Assembly: GCA_037951165.1 (NCBI GenBank)
Contig: JBBDHG010000134.1
Location: 2,223,501 to 2,287,500, forward strand
Direction: 5' to 3'
Length of the DNA: 64,000 bases
From: Lophius americanus
Lineage: Eukaryota; Chordata; Actinopteri; Lophiiformes; Lophiidae
Position numbers and translations under genes: made by a program. Under the pieces are notes generated by a model. That model was given only the letters and a program-made list of their open reading frames with translations. It did no database searches and had not been told where the DNA came from. The stretch's first letter is position 1. The number at the start of each line of letters is the position of its first letter. Below, piece after piece: positions 49,163-61,661 of the stretch.

Positions 49163-49330
49163 CGAGGTAGAGATGAATCTAGAGGGGGAGGGAGCAGGGG
49201 CGAGAGAGAAGGGAGGAGGGAATGTTGCGGTGGAGAAAGTACATCTCTGGTTTTGGCTACATCTGGCTGGTTCACGCATCATCACCAGTGGATGCTGTTC
49301 TGTGACCTCACTTCTAGCCAGAGGATTTCA

Positions 49331-50554
49331 CACGTCAAAACTTTCTGTCGCCGATGCGGAAGAACTCGATTCTAACTTTGAATGTATCCGTCTGGACTGC
49401 ACTTTCTCTCGCAGCTTAGTATCTCCAGCAAGATTCGGATGGATGCAATCTGTCCGCAAGCAACACGTAATCTTGGTTGAGTAATGGACCGCACATACTC
49501 GCAACCTTCCTAGTCCATTCACCTTCCGCCACCTTAATTTACTGACGGCTCTTTTCTTTGCCTGGAAAGGAAATTGCATCTGCCCCCCGCCCCCCAAACC
49601 CCATCCCACCCATCTCTCATGTTTGTTTGATCTCCTCATAGCTTTTTTATCGATATGTCAGGGTCTTGTTAGTACTTAACTTTGTGCTTTTTTTCCCCTC
49701 TGGGAACATGCACCTCCTCTCTGTTTTAATTAGAGTGCTGCTGTAGCATTTTGCTGTTAAATCAAGAAAATTAGGAAGCAGGGAAGTAGCATTCTAGGCG
49801 AAACATTGATCATGGTGATGTGGAGCTGGAGGTTTTTTTTTTAGTCAGTCTTGGCCCGGAACCAGGAAATCCCTGGTTCTGCTGCAAGCCTGGGGTAAGG
49901 CGATAATGACTTTCTTTTCGCCAGAAAGCAGCAGCTGCCACTGCGTATGTGTGGTAGCAGATTTGAAATATTTCACATACATTATGAGCAATGAAGCACC
50001 AGATGAGTGGAAACTGGCATTTATGGTTGATAAATAAAGTATATGATCATCTTCGAGCACTTGGTAAGATGTCTGCGGAAAACAAAGGGAAATTAATCAT
50101 TGAGACATATATAATTTATGTTGCAAAATCCAATTTAATTAACATTTGGACATCTAAGCCTTAATTGTAATCATGTTTTCTCTCATTCGGAGCTGTCTAA
50201 TTTTTGATATGACTCTCCTATTATGTATTTTGTTTATGGCACTTTCCCCTCATTATTATATGGATTTTAAATAGCCGGTTTTCCTATTTGAGGTTAAAAT
50301 TGTTAATAAGAAAAAAACGTATTTGTGATTAAAACTTTTTCTCGACGTCATTAAATCCTGTTCAATGTCATGAGTTCCCTTCTTGTTATTAATGTTAATA
50401 GCTGTTAATAGCTAAAATGTCTTTATCTGGTTTGTAACAAATTCACGGTCCATAAATATCTATCAGTTTGACCTGAAATATACAAACAACATACTGACAG
50501 GCTGGTTACCAGCTAGGGTTAGACGTACAGTAAGAAGGACATTCCAGATATCCA
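49331..50554. other. Non-coding DNA upstream of insyn2a
   Basis: No gene or named repeat was found. A C-rich patch lies at about 49580-49612 and the rest is AT-rich. The 103-residue frames on both strands near 49.2-49.6 kb overlap one another and look like chance. Confidence 0.4.
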
Positions 50555-51440
50555 TCACTCCCAGCTCATCCTGGGAGATCTCGAAGTGTTCTGAGGCCAG
50601 ATGAGATTGATAGTCCCTCAATCAAGTTCTTGGTCCATCCAAGGGTCTCCTACTAGTTGGACATGCCCAAAAATCCTTCATAGGGAGGCGTCCTGGATGC
50701 ATCTTAATCAGATGCCCGAACCACTTCATCTGGCCCCTTTCAATGAGAAGCAGCAGCAACTGTTGTACTGTATGACTATGTGACTAATAAAGGATTCTTT
50801 CTTAACTCAACTCTGAGCTCCCTTTGGATTTCTGAGCTCTGCACCTTATCTCTAGGGCTGAGTCAAGCCACCCTTGGAAGGAGGCTTGTTTCAGCTGTTT
50901 GTATCCCTGACCTCATTCTTTCGCTTGCTATCCAGAGCTCATGACTATAGGCAAGGGTTGGAAGGTAGATGGACCGGTAGATAGGGAGTTCTACCTAATT
51001 GAAGCAGCTGGACTTCTGTTTAGGTTTGAAGATGTTTACCTCTCCAAGAGTCTTCCTCAGTTCTATCTGACTGGTGGGGAGACCAGATAGTTAAAAAGTC
51101 AGTAGTTGCTTGACTAATACAGAATCCTTCTATCACTACTGTGGGTCGTTAGGATTAATTGAGGACCCAGTGATCTTTATTGTCTGCTTGGGCATCATTT
51201 GAGTCGTTAGCAATATGTGGGTGGAGGTTCAAATTCCTACACGGACAGACTCATCTCTTTCCTCATTACAGCCAACCGATACAACTCCAGCATAACTGCT
51301 GATGCTGCATGGAACCACCTATACATCTCATGGTCCTTTTTACCATCACCCAACAGTAAGACACTTAGATAATCAAACTCCTCTGCTTGAGGCAGTAACT
51401 TACCCTCAACCCAGAGGGGACAGTTTGCCGTTTTTGATGT
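50555..51440 (-). mobile_element. LINE reverse-transcriptase fragment, antisense
   Basis: On the plus strand the order GGGAGATCTCGAAGTGTTCT, GGACATGCCCAAAA, AGGGAGGCGTCCTGGATGCA, CTTAATCAGATGCCCGAACC, CTCTGAGCTCCCTTTGGATT, GTCAAGCCACCCTTGGAAGG, GAGCTCATGACTATAGGCAA and TCAAACTCCTCTGCTTGAGG is that of the antisense of the fish LINE segment also seen at 11.41, 17.37 and 58.89 kb. It is the longest copy here. A SINE tail is inserted at 50761-50801. Confidence 0.75.
50761..50801 (+). mobile_element. 5'-truncated SINE tail nested in a LINE
   Basis: GTTGTACTGTATGACTATGT followed by GACTAATAAAGGATTCTTTCTT is identical or nearly so to the 3' end of the SINE copies at 3.69 and 26.87 kb. CAACT occurs directly before and just after it (a possible short target duplication). 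It interrupts the LINE sequence between GAAGCAGCAG and CTCTGAGCTCC. Confidence 0.75.
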
Positions 51441-51585
51441 GGGTCTTAAAAAGGTTTTAAATTAACATACAGTGGTATAAAATATGTTATTCTCTCTCCT
51501 GTATTCATATACTTATGTATCTCATACTAAATTGTGTCTTATTGTCAAACTTATTTTTTATATATACCAATGGAATACAAATATA

Positions 51586-52100
51586 ATAATGATAATACAT
51601 TTAATTTATAATGACCTTTTCATTTGGATCAAATCTCAAAGTGCTACAAGCTAAAAGCAGATAAAAGCATCAATAAAAAATACAATAATAATTACATAAA
51701 ATTTGACCAAAAGCAGCAATGTTAATTAAAGTTATAGGTTCTGCTAAAAAGGAAAGTTTTAAGTCCTTTTTAAAAAGTCTCAGTTGTCTGTGGAGCCCTC
51801 AGATGGTCAGGGAAGGCATTCCACAGACGAGGGGAAGCAGAACAGAAGGCCCGATCACCCATGGTGCTGAGCTTGGTCCGGGTAAGGAGGAGGCCGTATT
51901 AGTGGGTAGAAAGGAGGGATCGTGTTGAGGTCAGTGGGATGACTAGTTCTTTTAGGTAGGGGGCTGCGTTACCATGGATACACTGGTGAGTGAGGAGAGA
52001 AATCTTATAATCAATCCTCTTGGAGATGGGAAGCCAATGAAGGGAATGAAGAACGGGGGGGTGTTTTCTTGTTTACACACTCTCATCAGGATCCTTGCAG
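51586..52100 (-). mobile_element. LINE 3' end (copy 1), minus orientation
   Basis: The minus strand encodes an eroded GDRAFCSAAPRLWNALP-like C-terminal segment and then a 3' UTR ending in a TTATTATT-type tail at about 51586-51600. It is about 90% identical by eye to the copy at 56.03 kb, but extends further with GATTGATTATAAGATTTCTC-type sequence up to about 52.1 kb. Confidence 0.65.
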
Positions 52101-54762
52101 CACTGTTATCACCTCACAACTCCCTCTCCAAGCATGTAGGTCAAAATTCTATCATCACCTTCTACGACCAAATTGAGCAGCCTGTCAAGTGTTCAAGTTC
52201 CTTTAGATGATGAAATGGTTCTTCATCCTACTACCACTTCAGCCTAATAACATGAAAGGCCATTTCTCAAGCCAGTGTTCCATTTGTCTGTTCAAGGTTA
52301 CTGCCCTGATATGGACACTCAACATGGCAGACAACATGGAAAAAGTTCCACTTCCTTTTAAGTTAACGTAAACACAAAGCGATTATACACTAATACAAAA
52401 CAATTGAATATTCTATTTATTACAGAAAACAGGCCTATATCCCATACTCTGAACCTGTAAAAAGACCATTTCAAAACCAGGAAGTTGGCTTGTGGGTCTC
52501 ACCAGTAACACACTATTCTAGAATGAAAAGAATTTCCAGAAGAGATCAAGAAGAAGTAGATTGTAATACATTAGTCTGGGAAGGGTCACAAAGCTAATTC
52601 CTATTATTTGGATCCAAGACTCTACAGATCCACAAATACAACAGTGTATATTTGCAGAATCTATTTTATTTTTAAAAAAACTACCAAATCAACTATGTTC
52701 ATTTTTTTTCTCCCAAACATGCTATTATACATAGTAGTGGAATAATTATGACCAAAATGTAGCTTCCAGATCAAGGCACTCAAGATTAACACCCTGCATC
52801 TACACCATGAATAAGCTGTAAGCTGACACAAATCATTATTTCAATCATGGAATGATAGAATAAAAGGCCTTTTACCTTTCAAGCCTTGAGAGCCTGGTTC
52901 TTTATTCTTGTTGTCTTCTTTTAATCACAATGCTTCTGCTAGCCTAATTTGCTGTTCTCTTCCATGAGCACTGGTGGTTTGTGGGACACCAGCCCTGCTG
53001 GTACTTTTATGTAAAGTTTTTTCTTCATGATCCATATAACAAATACAAATTTCCCGCATTAAATTTTAGACAAAAAGATGAAAACTACTGCTATATTAGC
53101 TCAATAATGCTAAAAGATTGTTTCAGTCTCTCCAAAAACCATAGTATAAGTGTTGGTTTTCAACCAAATACCAAAACCACACATCCATGAGGGAATATTT
53201 GACAGAACTGTAACTTCACACAGTTCTTTCTCAGCCAGCGAAACAGTTTCTTCAACTGTGGAAGAAGGGAAAAAAAACAAAATACGTTTTTAGAGATGTG
53301 ATGAAATACAGCTGAGCCTCAGCTCCACTTCACCCTTAAATCCATTAGACCTCCTTCCCTTGTTTATCACTCTCACAGCTCTGAACCTTAAGACCTTTGT
53401 GACACTTGTGAGTAACAGAAAGTTTTGTTATTCTTTGTTCAACCCCCTACGCTCACCTTACTTTTGTACAACATGGTATAAAGTACTTCTGCTACATGAC
53501 TGACTGAATGTGCCTTCAAGGTGTTGAACACTGCGCTCAAACTCACAACCCGGATCGACAGTTCCACATTTGCCTCACAAGCTTTGATTTTGCTCTAGAA
53601 ACCAATGTCCAGCTGCAGGTTTCACACGGTTGGTAGCTAAATAATGCTCGGAAAGTTTTAACATTGCATTTTTATGTTTTGAAGCCAGGGCTAATGGCAT
53701 TGATGATGTATTGTATAGAACCCCTTTATGTACTCGACCCCGGGTTGGAATAGCCTTTGCTCTTTCCTTATAGTTGAATCCTGCTTGTGTAAGCAAACGG
53801 TCTCGCGAATAATGGAAGTGCCGGCCCTGGAGAAGTCACTGGAGTGACTCGCCGCTCATATTGATTTCATTACCTCAAAACCGAGCCCTCAGGAGACTCC
53901 TCACTGCTGTGTCCTTGTTCGCCGCATCCGTGGTGTACACGGAACTAATGTTAAAGGAAGAACTGAAGCCAGTGCTCACATTTTACTCTGGGGCCTGTTA
54001 TAAATTGTACACATAAATCTATATCTACTGTCACTCAAATCCAATCAAAATGGAAATTAAATCTTCCAAATTCGTTACAGTATATAGGAAATATTGCATG
54101 TAATGAGCAACCTTGGCTATGATTGAAAAGAAGACTTAAAAAAAAAAACTGTTAAAGACATGCTAGAAAGTTCCAAAAATAAAGGGGTGGAGGATAGTGT
54201 TCATTTTAACATCAACAAAATCTATGATAAAAAATATTAGTCACAGCCTTGACCAGGTAGAAATGATAACAAGGTGACACAACCTCCTTAAACACTGACT
54301 AAACTTCTTGTTTTACATTTGGCTATGCCCTTTCATGGCATTCGGGGAACCGCAGATACACTGCTAGCTAACAGTACCAGTGACCCGCTTTTGTCAGCAC
54401 AGGTCTGGTTCAGGATGCAGTATTGTTGAACAAAAAAGTGACACTAAAATGTTTCAGGTGGAAAATCACAAACGACAGTTTACAGGAGAAACAGTTATTA
54501 TTATTGTCCCCAAGGTAGCCATGTTTTTGGTTTAGCTCAATTTTCATGAAACCTTCAGATGTAGCATGGGCCAAGGAGGAACCTATTAAATTTGGATTAT
54601 CTGAATCACAGGGCAGACCGAAAAGAGTTTTCCCTTTGAGGAAGCAGAGAAAAATAATCAGTCAGATAAATAAAACCGTGTTACGTTTACAATCACAAAA
54701 AAGCCGCTCACATCTCCAAACAGGCCCACAGGGAGGTGAGAAGTGGACTTGACCATACTCAT
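52101..54762. other. Non-coding DNA, no feature recognised
   Basis: AT-rich with no coding, tRNA-like or terminal-repeat signals. The short frames 52981-53190 and 53575-53796 have no family likeness. Confidence 0.45.
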
Positions 54763-54796
54763 TCACATAACATGAGGGCTACCTCATGTTATGTGA
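54763..54796. repeat. Perfect inverted repeat (15-bp arms, 4-nt loop)
   Basis: TCACATAACATGAGG at 54763-54777, loop GCTA, and the exact reverse complement at 54782-54796. It is directly followed by a 10-bp triplication. Confidence 0.9.
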
Positions 54797-54825
54797 CACT
54801 CGCTGACACTCGCTGACACTCGCTG
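54795..54825. repeat. Three copies of a 10-bp repeat
   Basis: GACACTCGCT occurs three times in tandem at 54795, 54805 and 54815, touching the right arm of the inverted repeat. Confidence 0.9.
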
Positions 54826-56029
54826 TGTGCCAACAACCGGGTGCAAGCTATGAGCCAACTACCCAAAAATGAGTGTACAGAAATCCTCCAACACAGAGAT
54901 CCATGAGTCTCTGCAGATACCGCCATATTTCAAGTAGGTCATAAGTGACGATTGAGAGGTGAAGCTGGTGCTTTAGACATATTGAACATTTATTGCTTGT
55001 AAATGCACATATCCCTGGTGGACAATACTGCCGTACAGGTGCACCTCTAAATGATAACGGAATATTCTCATATCATCTTGAATATTTTCTAAAGAACAGA
55101 GTGTGTAGTTTTCATGGCACAGAGACAGACGTTTATGTTGTTGTCACCTTTCTACACTGCTTTTTTTCATCCCATAGTGTTGAGACACTCATGCCATAGT
55201 GTCAATTGGTGTTAGCATCACCTTCTTGAATAGGAAATAGTTTTTCACTCTGTTCTACAGAAGAGCAATTAATGGTAGAAAAACCTTGAATTATCTAATT
55301 TCTGATTAAATCCAGCGATTCTGCAGCTTTTTCCACTTGGAGCATCAGCTCCGTCAATAAAGGGGCTTTTACAAGAAGAATATGGTGTTCTGAAAGTAAT
55401 AGAGCAAGCAGGAGAAAAAGTGGCGGATTAGCCAGGGTGAATGGAGTGGTTCATGTAAGAGAAATCTACAAATGAAAAAGACTCCAGAAGAAAACCCCGC
55501 TGATGTAGGTGATGTAATCTGAGGTGCGGAAGTTTTTTGGCTTCAGAGACAACATTTCAAGTCAAAAACTCTCTGAGTCTGATCTGTCAGAATCATTTAT
55601 GCAACTGAGTTGACAGACTGAGTGACTTTACAAATATCTGGCCCTGACCAGGACTCTGAATAATTAATAACATAAGAGTGTTATGTTAAATGCATAGCAA
55701 CGGCCCTGTTTGAGAAGTTGCAGACAAACTTTTAATTCATTCATTTCTATGCACTCGGTTTGGTAAATTGGATGGATTTACACATGGTTCTCATATCTGG
55801 TTTGCTATGTCGGGTAGCTTTTTGCAAAAAAAAGAAATAAAAGAGCGGTGATTCACATTTTGATCCAGAATCGCTCCATCCTATCAAATCTACCACCTCT
55901 CTGTGGTCTTCCTTTGAAGAAGAAACCAAAAATACTAACCCGATTCTCCTCACCCAGAATTAGCACAATGCATTGTCTGACGAAGGATGTAAATCACTCT
56001 TAAATTACAGTCTACAAGGCTACGTACGT
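54826..56029. other. Non-coding DNA, no feature recognised
   Basis: There is no recognisable gene or repeat. Frames such as 54993-55199 have no domain signal. Confidence 0.45.
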
Positions 56030-56460
56030 ATAATAATAATAATAATAATACATTTAATTTATAATGCACTTTTCATTTGGATCAAATCTCAAAGTGCTAC
56101 AAGGCAAAAGCAGATAAAAGCATCAATAAAAAATAAATAAATAAATAATAATAATAACTATACAAAAACGTGACCAAAAGCATTAATGTTAATTACAGTT
56201 ATAGGTTCTGCTAAAAAGGAAAGTTTTAAGTCCTTTTTTAAATGTGTCAGTCGTCTGTGGAGCCCTCAGATGGTCAGGGAGGGCATTCCACAGACGAGGG
56301 GCAGCAGAACAGAAGGCCCGATCTCCCATGGTGCTGAGCTTAGTCCGGGGAAGGAGGAGGCGGTATGACTGGGTAGAACGGAGGGTATGCACCTTTCATT
56401 GAAGCCACGCTTTCCCCACTCCAACCTCCTCTTAGATCCTGAGCCCATTCACTCACATCG
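56030..56460 (-). mobile_element. LINE 3' end (copy 2), minus orientation
   Basis: The minus frame reads MGDRAFCSAAPRLWNALPDH, LRAPQTTDTFKKGLKTFLFS, RTYN. This is the C-terminal signature of L2/Rex1-type fish LINEs (RAFxxAAPRLWNxLP...FKxxLKTxLF). A 3' UTR with AAATGAAAAGTGCATTATAA and an (ATT)n tail at 56030-56050 follows. It is truncated at its 5' side. Confidence 0.78.
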
Positions 56461-58884
56461 AGCGCTTTAGAGTTGGTCGTCACGTCTGTGGGGGAAACCA
56501 AACTCGTATATGTTGAAGAGAACTGTCTGTACATTTTAGCTTTGATCTTTCTGTAATCGCGATAGAGAAGAAGGTGTGTGTTCATCTGTGTCTTTCCGAT
56601 GTCAGGTTGATGTGATGCCATCTGCCCCAGCGAGGTTCAGAGTGAGAAGCAAAGCTGGAAATGTGTATATTAGTGAGAGCCTGATCCCATCTGCTGCTGT
56701 CTTTTAGTCTTTTCATCAAATGCTTGTACAAAACTGGATGTAAGTCAGTTCCAAAAAGTGTCTCCGCATAATTTGATCTTTTAATTTGGTAGAAGTAAAA
56801 CTTAAGGTCAGGTTGTTAGCGCAAACTTAAGTCCCTCCTCCAGAAATACCAAAAAAGAATGTAACTTAGAGAGCTAATTTAAAGTGTGGACCACCTCAAC
56901 TAGCAATATTTAAAAGTGCAGTTTATTGGATAGATTCAGAATTTCACCCACATCTTTCTTTGGAATATTCACCCGAAAGTTCAGAGGATCATCGAAGTGT
57001 GTTCTGGCAAGATTCAGATGAGTCTTTAGGTCAGCAGTGTCCTTCTCCTCACCACTCTCCCATGGGCGTCATGGTAGCTCCTAATCTTTAGGACAGTGGA
57101 GCCATGAACTCTGACTCTTAAAGGGCCAGTGAGTGAGTTTTACCTCCATGAGTGAAATTCAGTGGGCATAACATTTCAACCATTGACTGATTAATACATC
57201 TACATGCACAGTTTAGCAAAAACATCATGACCTACACATGCACAGCTGCCAAAACATTATGACCACAGACGGGACCTGCACATGTATATCAGCAAGAATA
57301 TTATACACATTTTAAACTTATTTCATACATTTAATTCAACTATTTATTGCAGTTGATACTCATGTGACTCTTCACCCGTGATCATCTTTTTCTTCATCTT
57401 ATTCCTACTTATGATAGTTCTTGCTCCTTCAAATTAAAGTCAGCAATGCAATCTACGTTCAGGTTTTTCAGCAAAACTTATTAACATCTTTCATGCATGA
57501 TCATTTCCATTCAACTTTTTATTCTAATCCTTTACAATTCAGAACCTTCCAAATTCGTCTTCTTATTCATCACTCTTCAGAATCTTCCCTTTTCATTTAA
57601 TTTTACAATCAGCTCTTCAACTTCCAGCATTCACATCCGCAATTCCTGCAGAAATTGCATTTACTAGTTTATTTAATTTCGGCATAGTGGACCTACAAGC
57701 CGACTTCCTTCTGCAAATGCTCTATTAAAGTGATGATGTGACAGATCAGGTCTGGGTGTGTCGATACCAGCTGAAACCAGTTATTTATAGTTTTTAAAAA
57801 AAAAATTAGTTTCCAAAGGAGTATGAACTTTTTCACACAGACTTGGATTAGATGTTTCTGGTTCAATAAACTCAAAAATTACTTCACATTTGTTTATTTC
57901 GAAGATCTGACATAGACACTTTGAAATAGAATCGGGGGGAGAATACGTTTTCATAGCTCTGTATCTCCTTTCCAGTGATGATGTATCCTTGGTGTTGAAC
58001 ACACAGACCTTTCTTTTGAAAGAAAGTGACCCTGGCTCTATGGAGTTCCCCGCTCAAATTAAAGTCTCTGTTCAGGGAGGTATTATGCTTTGATGTATTA
58101 GAGTGTGTAGTACGTCCTCCAGATTGTCCAAGTTGGATGCTGTCAGAATGATTGGCATAACGGGTCACTTTCAAGGCTGACCGCCCAGGATTTCTGTGGT
58201 TATTATTAATCATTATGTAATCCGAGGTGTTTATCCAAGCGTCACAATGCATTTCGCCAAATACGGCTGAAGTAGAAAATCAAGTGGGAATGGTTTCAGC
58301 TGGCCTTGGACAGGTCGTCTGCTTGTTTCCACTAGGTGGCCTGAATGTGGGCCACCTCGTTGACCTGATGTTTGAGCCATGCGGGCTCACTGTGGAATCC
58401 AGCAGTGGTGGCGAAGTGGCTCGTCTCTCGTAGACCGGCCACAGTGAAAAGTATTCAAGTTCTGCTGCACTTTCCAGCACCTCTGTTCTATGTCTGTTTG
58501 TGTGACTGTGAAAGTGATGCTTAGAGCAAAGATAAACTGGAAGGAAGGGTGTACCCTACTGTTATAGAAGAAGTAGGAGAAAATACCTGATATATCAATT
58601 CATTATTGCTTCTGTAAAACAACAGAGCAGCAGACAGATGGCGTAGAATGTTATTATTGTGATGAATGATGATTTATGAATTAATGTTTGCATATTGTCT
58701 TTCCGTGCATCTTTATATTGTGTGCTTTTCCGAGTACCAATGTGTACGTTATTAAAATTTGGTTTTCTTAAGGCTGCGTTAATACAGATTGATGAATATC
58801 TTAATACAGAGGTTTTGATCACAATATATATTGAAATAATTCAAGCAAGTAGATTTCTTTTACCCCCTGACATACAGTAGAAAC
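56461..58884. other. Non-coding DNA; possible Tc1-type end fragments near 57.2 kb
   Basis: Around 57165-57305 three ~40-bp imperfect repeats contain CATGCACAGCTGCC and AAAACATTATGACCAC, which look like Tc1-type inverted-repeat ends, but the match is short. The remainder has no gene or named repeat. The 122-residue minus frame at 57884-58252 shows no family features. Confidence 0.35.
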
Positions 58885-59090
58885 TGTAAACTGTGGGTGA
58901 GTTTAAGTATCTCAAGGTCTTGTTCACAAGAGAAGCGTAGGTGGACCGCGAGATTGACAGGCTATTATATGAAGTCTTGGAAGAGCTGCTGCTCCTTCAT
59001 GTTGAAAGGAGCCGCTTGAGGTTGTTTGGCCATCTGGTTAGGATCACACTGGACCCAGAATTCACACAGGAAAGGATTACATATATACGT
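58885..59090 (+). mobile_element. LINE reverse-transcriptase fragment, sense
   Basis: On the plus strand it translates as GEFKYLKVLFTREA, stop, VDREIDR, and then, after a deletion, EELLLLHVERSRLRLFGHLV and RITLDPEFTQERI. These match the fish LINE wording EFRYLGVLFTS..EIDRR and LLLRVERSQLRWFGHLIRMP. It is the same family as the three antisense fragments, with a large internal deletion joining the two segments. Confidence 0.75.
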
Positions 59091-61566
59091 ATATACAATT
59101 AGACATATTTAATCACCAACCACAGTGAATGTTATACGTCAAAATTGTTTCTTTACCTTTCCATAAATTAACCCATCCATAAATCTCAAGTGTATTTCCA
59201 TTTGTTTTCAGTATAAAGCACAGTGTTCCCTTGAACTCCAATATTATGAAATGTAGAAACAAATGGTCTAAACAATTTAATCCAAATTCGCCATGTCCTG
59301 AAATGAAATAGTGTGTGTGTGTTTTGATTTGAAAAGTAATTGAAAGATTGCTTGTAAGGATAGAAGAGGTTTGCATATTATACAAAGAACAGTGGTTGAA
59401 GGCATGGGGTTAAATCGCAGCACGGGTTTATGTATTCTTATATATATCTTTCTCCATCTATCAGCCCACTTTGAGGTCACTCCAGCTCAGGAAACCACCT
59501 CAGTCAACATTTTTCAATCTAAGCTAAGGTGCTTTGGCTTTCCCCTGAGCGATGAGACAATCCGAGCAGAATACAGATTTCACTGTGTGACCTCTCTCTC
59601 TCTCCCTAGCTCCACGCCCACGACCTCTGTCACGTAGAGGTGTGGAGCATGTGTGTTTGCTTACGAGGATTGTCCTCAGATCGAACGGTGTGGTGGCTGT
59701 GTGAGGTTTTCTCTACGCTTATGTAATTTGGGTCTCAATGAGCCAGCAAATTTCATATTTCATCAGGCCTGATTCCAACTGAGAGGAAGAAGGAATCATT
59801 TAGGTCCCTGATGGTCATCTCCATTTCCCCTCTCTACACACTCTCCCGTTCCCGATTTCTCTCCTCTCCTTTGACGGTTCTATCCCCTCCATCCAGACGT
59901 GAGCTGAGCCTCGGTCTGTGTCTCCCCAGAGAAAGGCGACCCATTTCCCCACTGGCTTCATTAAAAGCTTCAATCACTGCTTTGTTTATAAGGCAAACCT
60001 TCACTACTAGAACAAACATCCACTGCGCTTCTCTGCTGTCGGTGCTAAATTGAGATGAATTATCAGCGAGATGCACACAAGAGAGCCCTACATGATGGAG
60101 CTGCCCTCTAAGCACTACTTTCTCGTTATCGTTAAGATTCTGCCTCATTTTGCCTTCAAGATTACGATGGTTGTGGAGGCAGGGGTTTCTTTCAGAAATC
60201 TGCAGCGCTGGGCTCCATGATCGATATCGAGAGAAAAGTTCCGCTTATGGTTTAGCCAGAGAATTTGTTTCAGTAGATACATGCGTGGAATTGATGAGGG
60301 CTCAATTGGCCATTAAATGATTGACTTCTGTCAGCAATTTTTTTTTTTTCCAATCATACAAGTGCTTCATCATCTCCGGTATAAGGTTATTGATTGATCT
60401 CAGCGTTTCCTCCAGGAGCAGGAAATGTTCGGCCACTTGCATACAAGAGTGAATTGTTATTAATGGTTGTTATTATTTATTGATGAAGACGAAACAGAGA
60501 TGCAAAATCAATCAATGATGGTATTGACGTCTTTGGCCTGAGTCCTTTTTGTTTGGTCCATTCAAGGATACTGTAGAATATGGTGGACTCTACCATGTGA
60601 ACCTGCATCCTCTCTATCACCAATTATTATTAACAGCAATTCTTATTTTCTGCTGATATAGCACCAGTGGATTGAGTTTTAGTCAAAAATTTTAGCGTTT
60701 TGTCTCATCTGGACAAAAAAAAAAGAAAAGGCTATTTCTTCATCCTTTCGACTAGAAATCATGGATACCACTTTTCAAACCAAATGATTAAAGTGTTTAT
60801 TACTTTAGAAGCTTCTGTCAGATATCCAGATATCCCTGATCCAACTAGTGATAACCCCTTGCACCCCAACTTTAAGTTCTTTCAACTAATAGACAGTTAG
60901 TGGTTGACGCTAAAGGCTATATATAATTGTGTTGGGAGTAACTTCAGTGTTTTGAGGTCAACTATAAACACATTTTTGAAACAGGAAAAGAAAAACTGTC
61001 TCTAAAATGGGCTGGCAAAAAAATAACTACTTAGACGGAACGAAAGGTTCAACGCCACGGTTAAGGTTAAAGGTTGGTACTTCAGTTAAATGCTATTTCA
61101 ATCAGAGAAGACAGAGGATGAAGAAAATATGGATGATAAATTAGTCCAGTAGAAAGTCTTTGATGCTCAGATGCTCAGAACAGGGGAGATTGTGATTGAA
61201 GGGTCTGAATGCTGGTGGTGGTGGCTCATGAATGCTGACGCTGATGAATCTGCCAGCACTAGGCAAAGATGGGAGGTGGAGGATGTGAACCAGCAACATG
61301 AAAGAACTAGATTAATGCAGAGAGTATTATTTGAAGACAGACGCTGAGGGTGATTAGCTAGACATTTGACAGTGTTTGGATGGATGAGGCTACTTGAGTG
61401 AGTGCAGCAGATATCAATAGATACTCCTGACCATGAAGCAGGTCATTGAGATTGAGTATGTGTTAAAGGTGAGGATGACAGAGTGGTATGAGTAGCAACT
61501 GTGGCCAAAGTGTAAAAGAGGATAGTCTTTCTAAACTTTCTGTAGATCTCCATTACATTTTGGGCC
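59091..61566. other. Non-coding DNA, no feature recognised
   Basis: There is no gene-like signal. 59.8-60.4 kb is less AT-rich and repeat-free. 61.1-61.5 kb is purine-rich on the plus strand with GATGA/GAGG words but has no clear tandem period. Confidence 0.4.
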
Positions 61567-61596
61567 TAAAAGCATATTATTATTATTATATATAGC

Positions 61597-61648
<52 letters not shown>

Positions 61649-61661
61649 CATATATATAAAG
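61567..61661. repeat. (TA)n microsatellite
   Basis: TATTATTATTATA followed by a long TA run with GTATA/CATA interruptions, about 95 bases. Confidence 0.95.

Larger units (their letters stand above)
48960..49330 (-). promoter_or_regulatory. Candidate insyn2a promoter (CpG-richer segment)
   Basis: CpG dinucleotides are clearly denser between about 48.96 and 49.10 kb (GCGTCGGC, GCGGCTG, CTCCGGACGCCTCAGCGA, GTGCCGCTGCGGG) than in the surrounding AT-rich DNA. It is flanked by a (CA) tract at 48978-49013 and a (GA) tract at 49145-49162. No TATA box is visible. The position, a few hundred bases upstream of the strong minus-strand donor at 48685, fits a TATA-less neuronal promoter. This is inference from composition and position. 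Confidence 0.3.
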
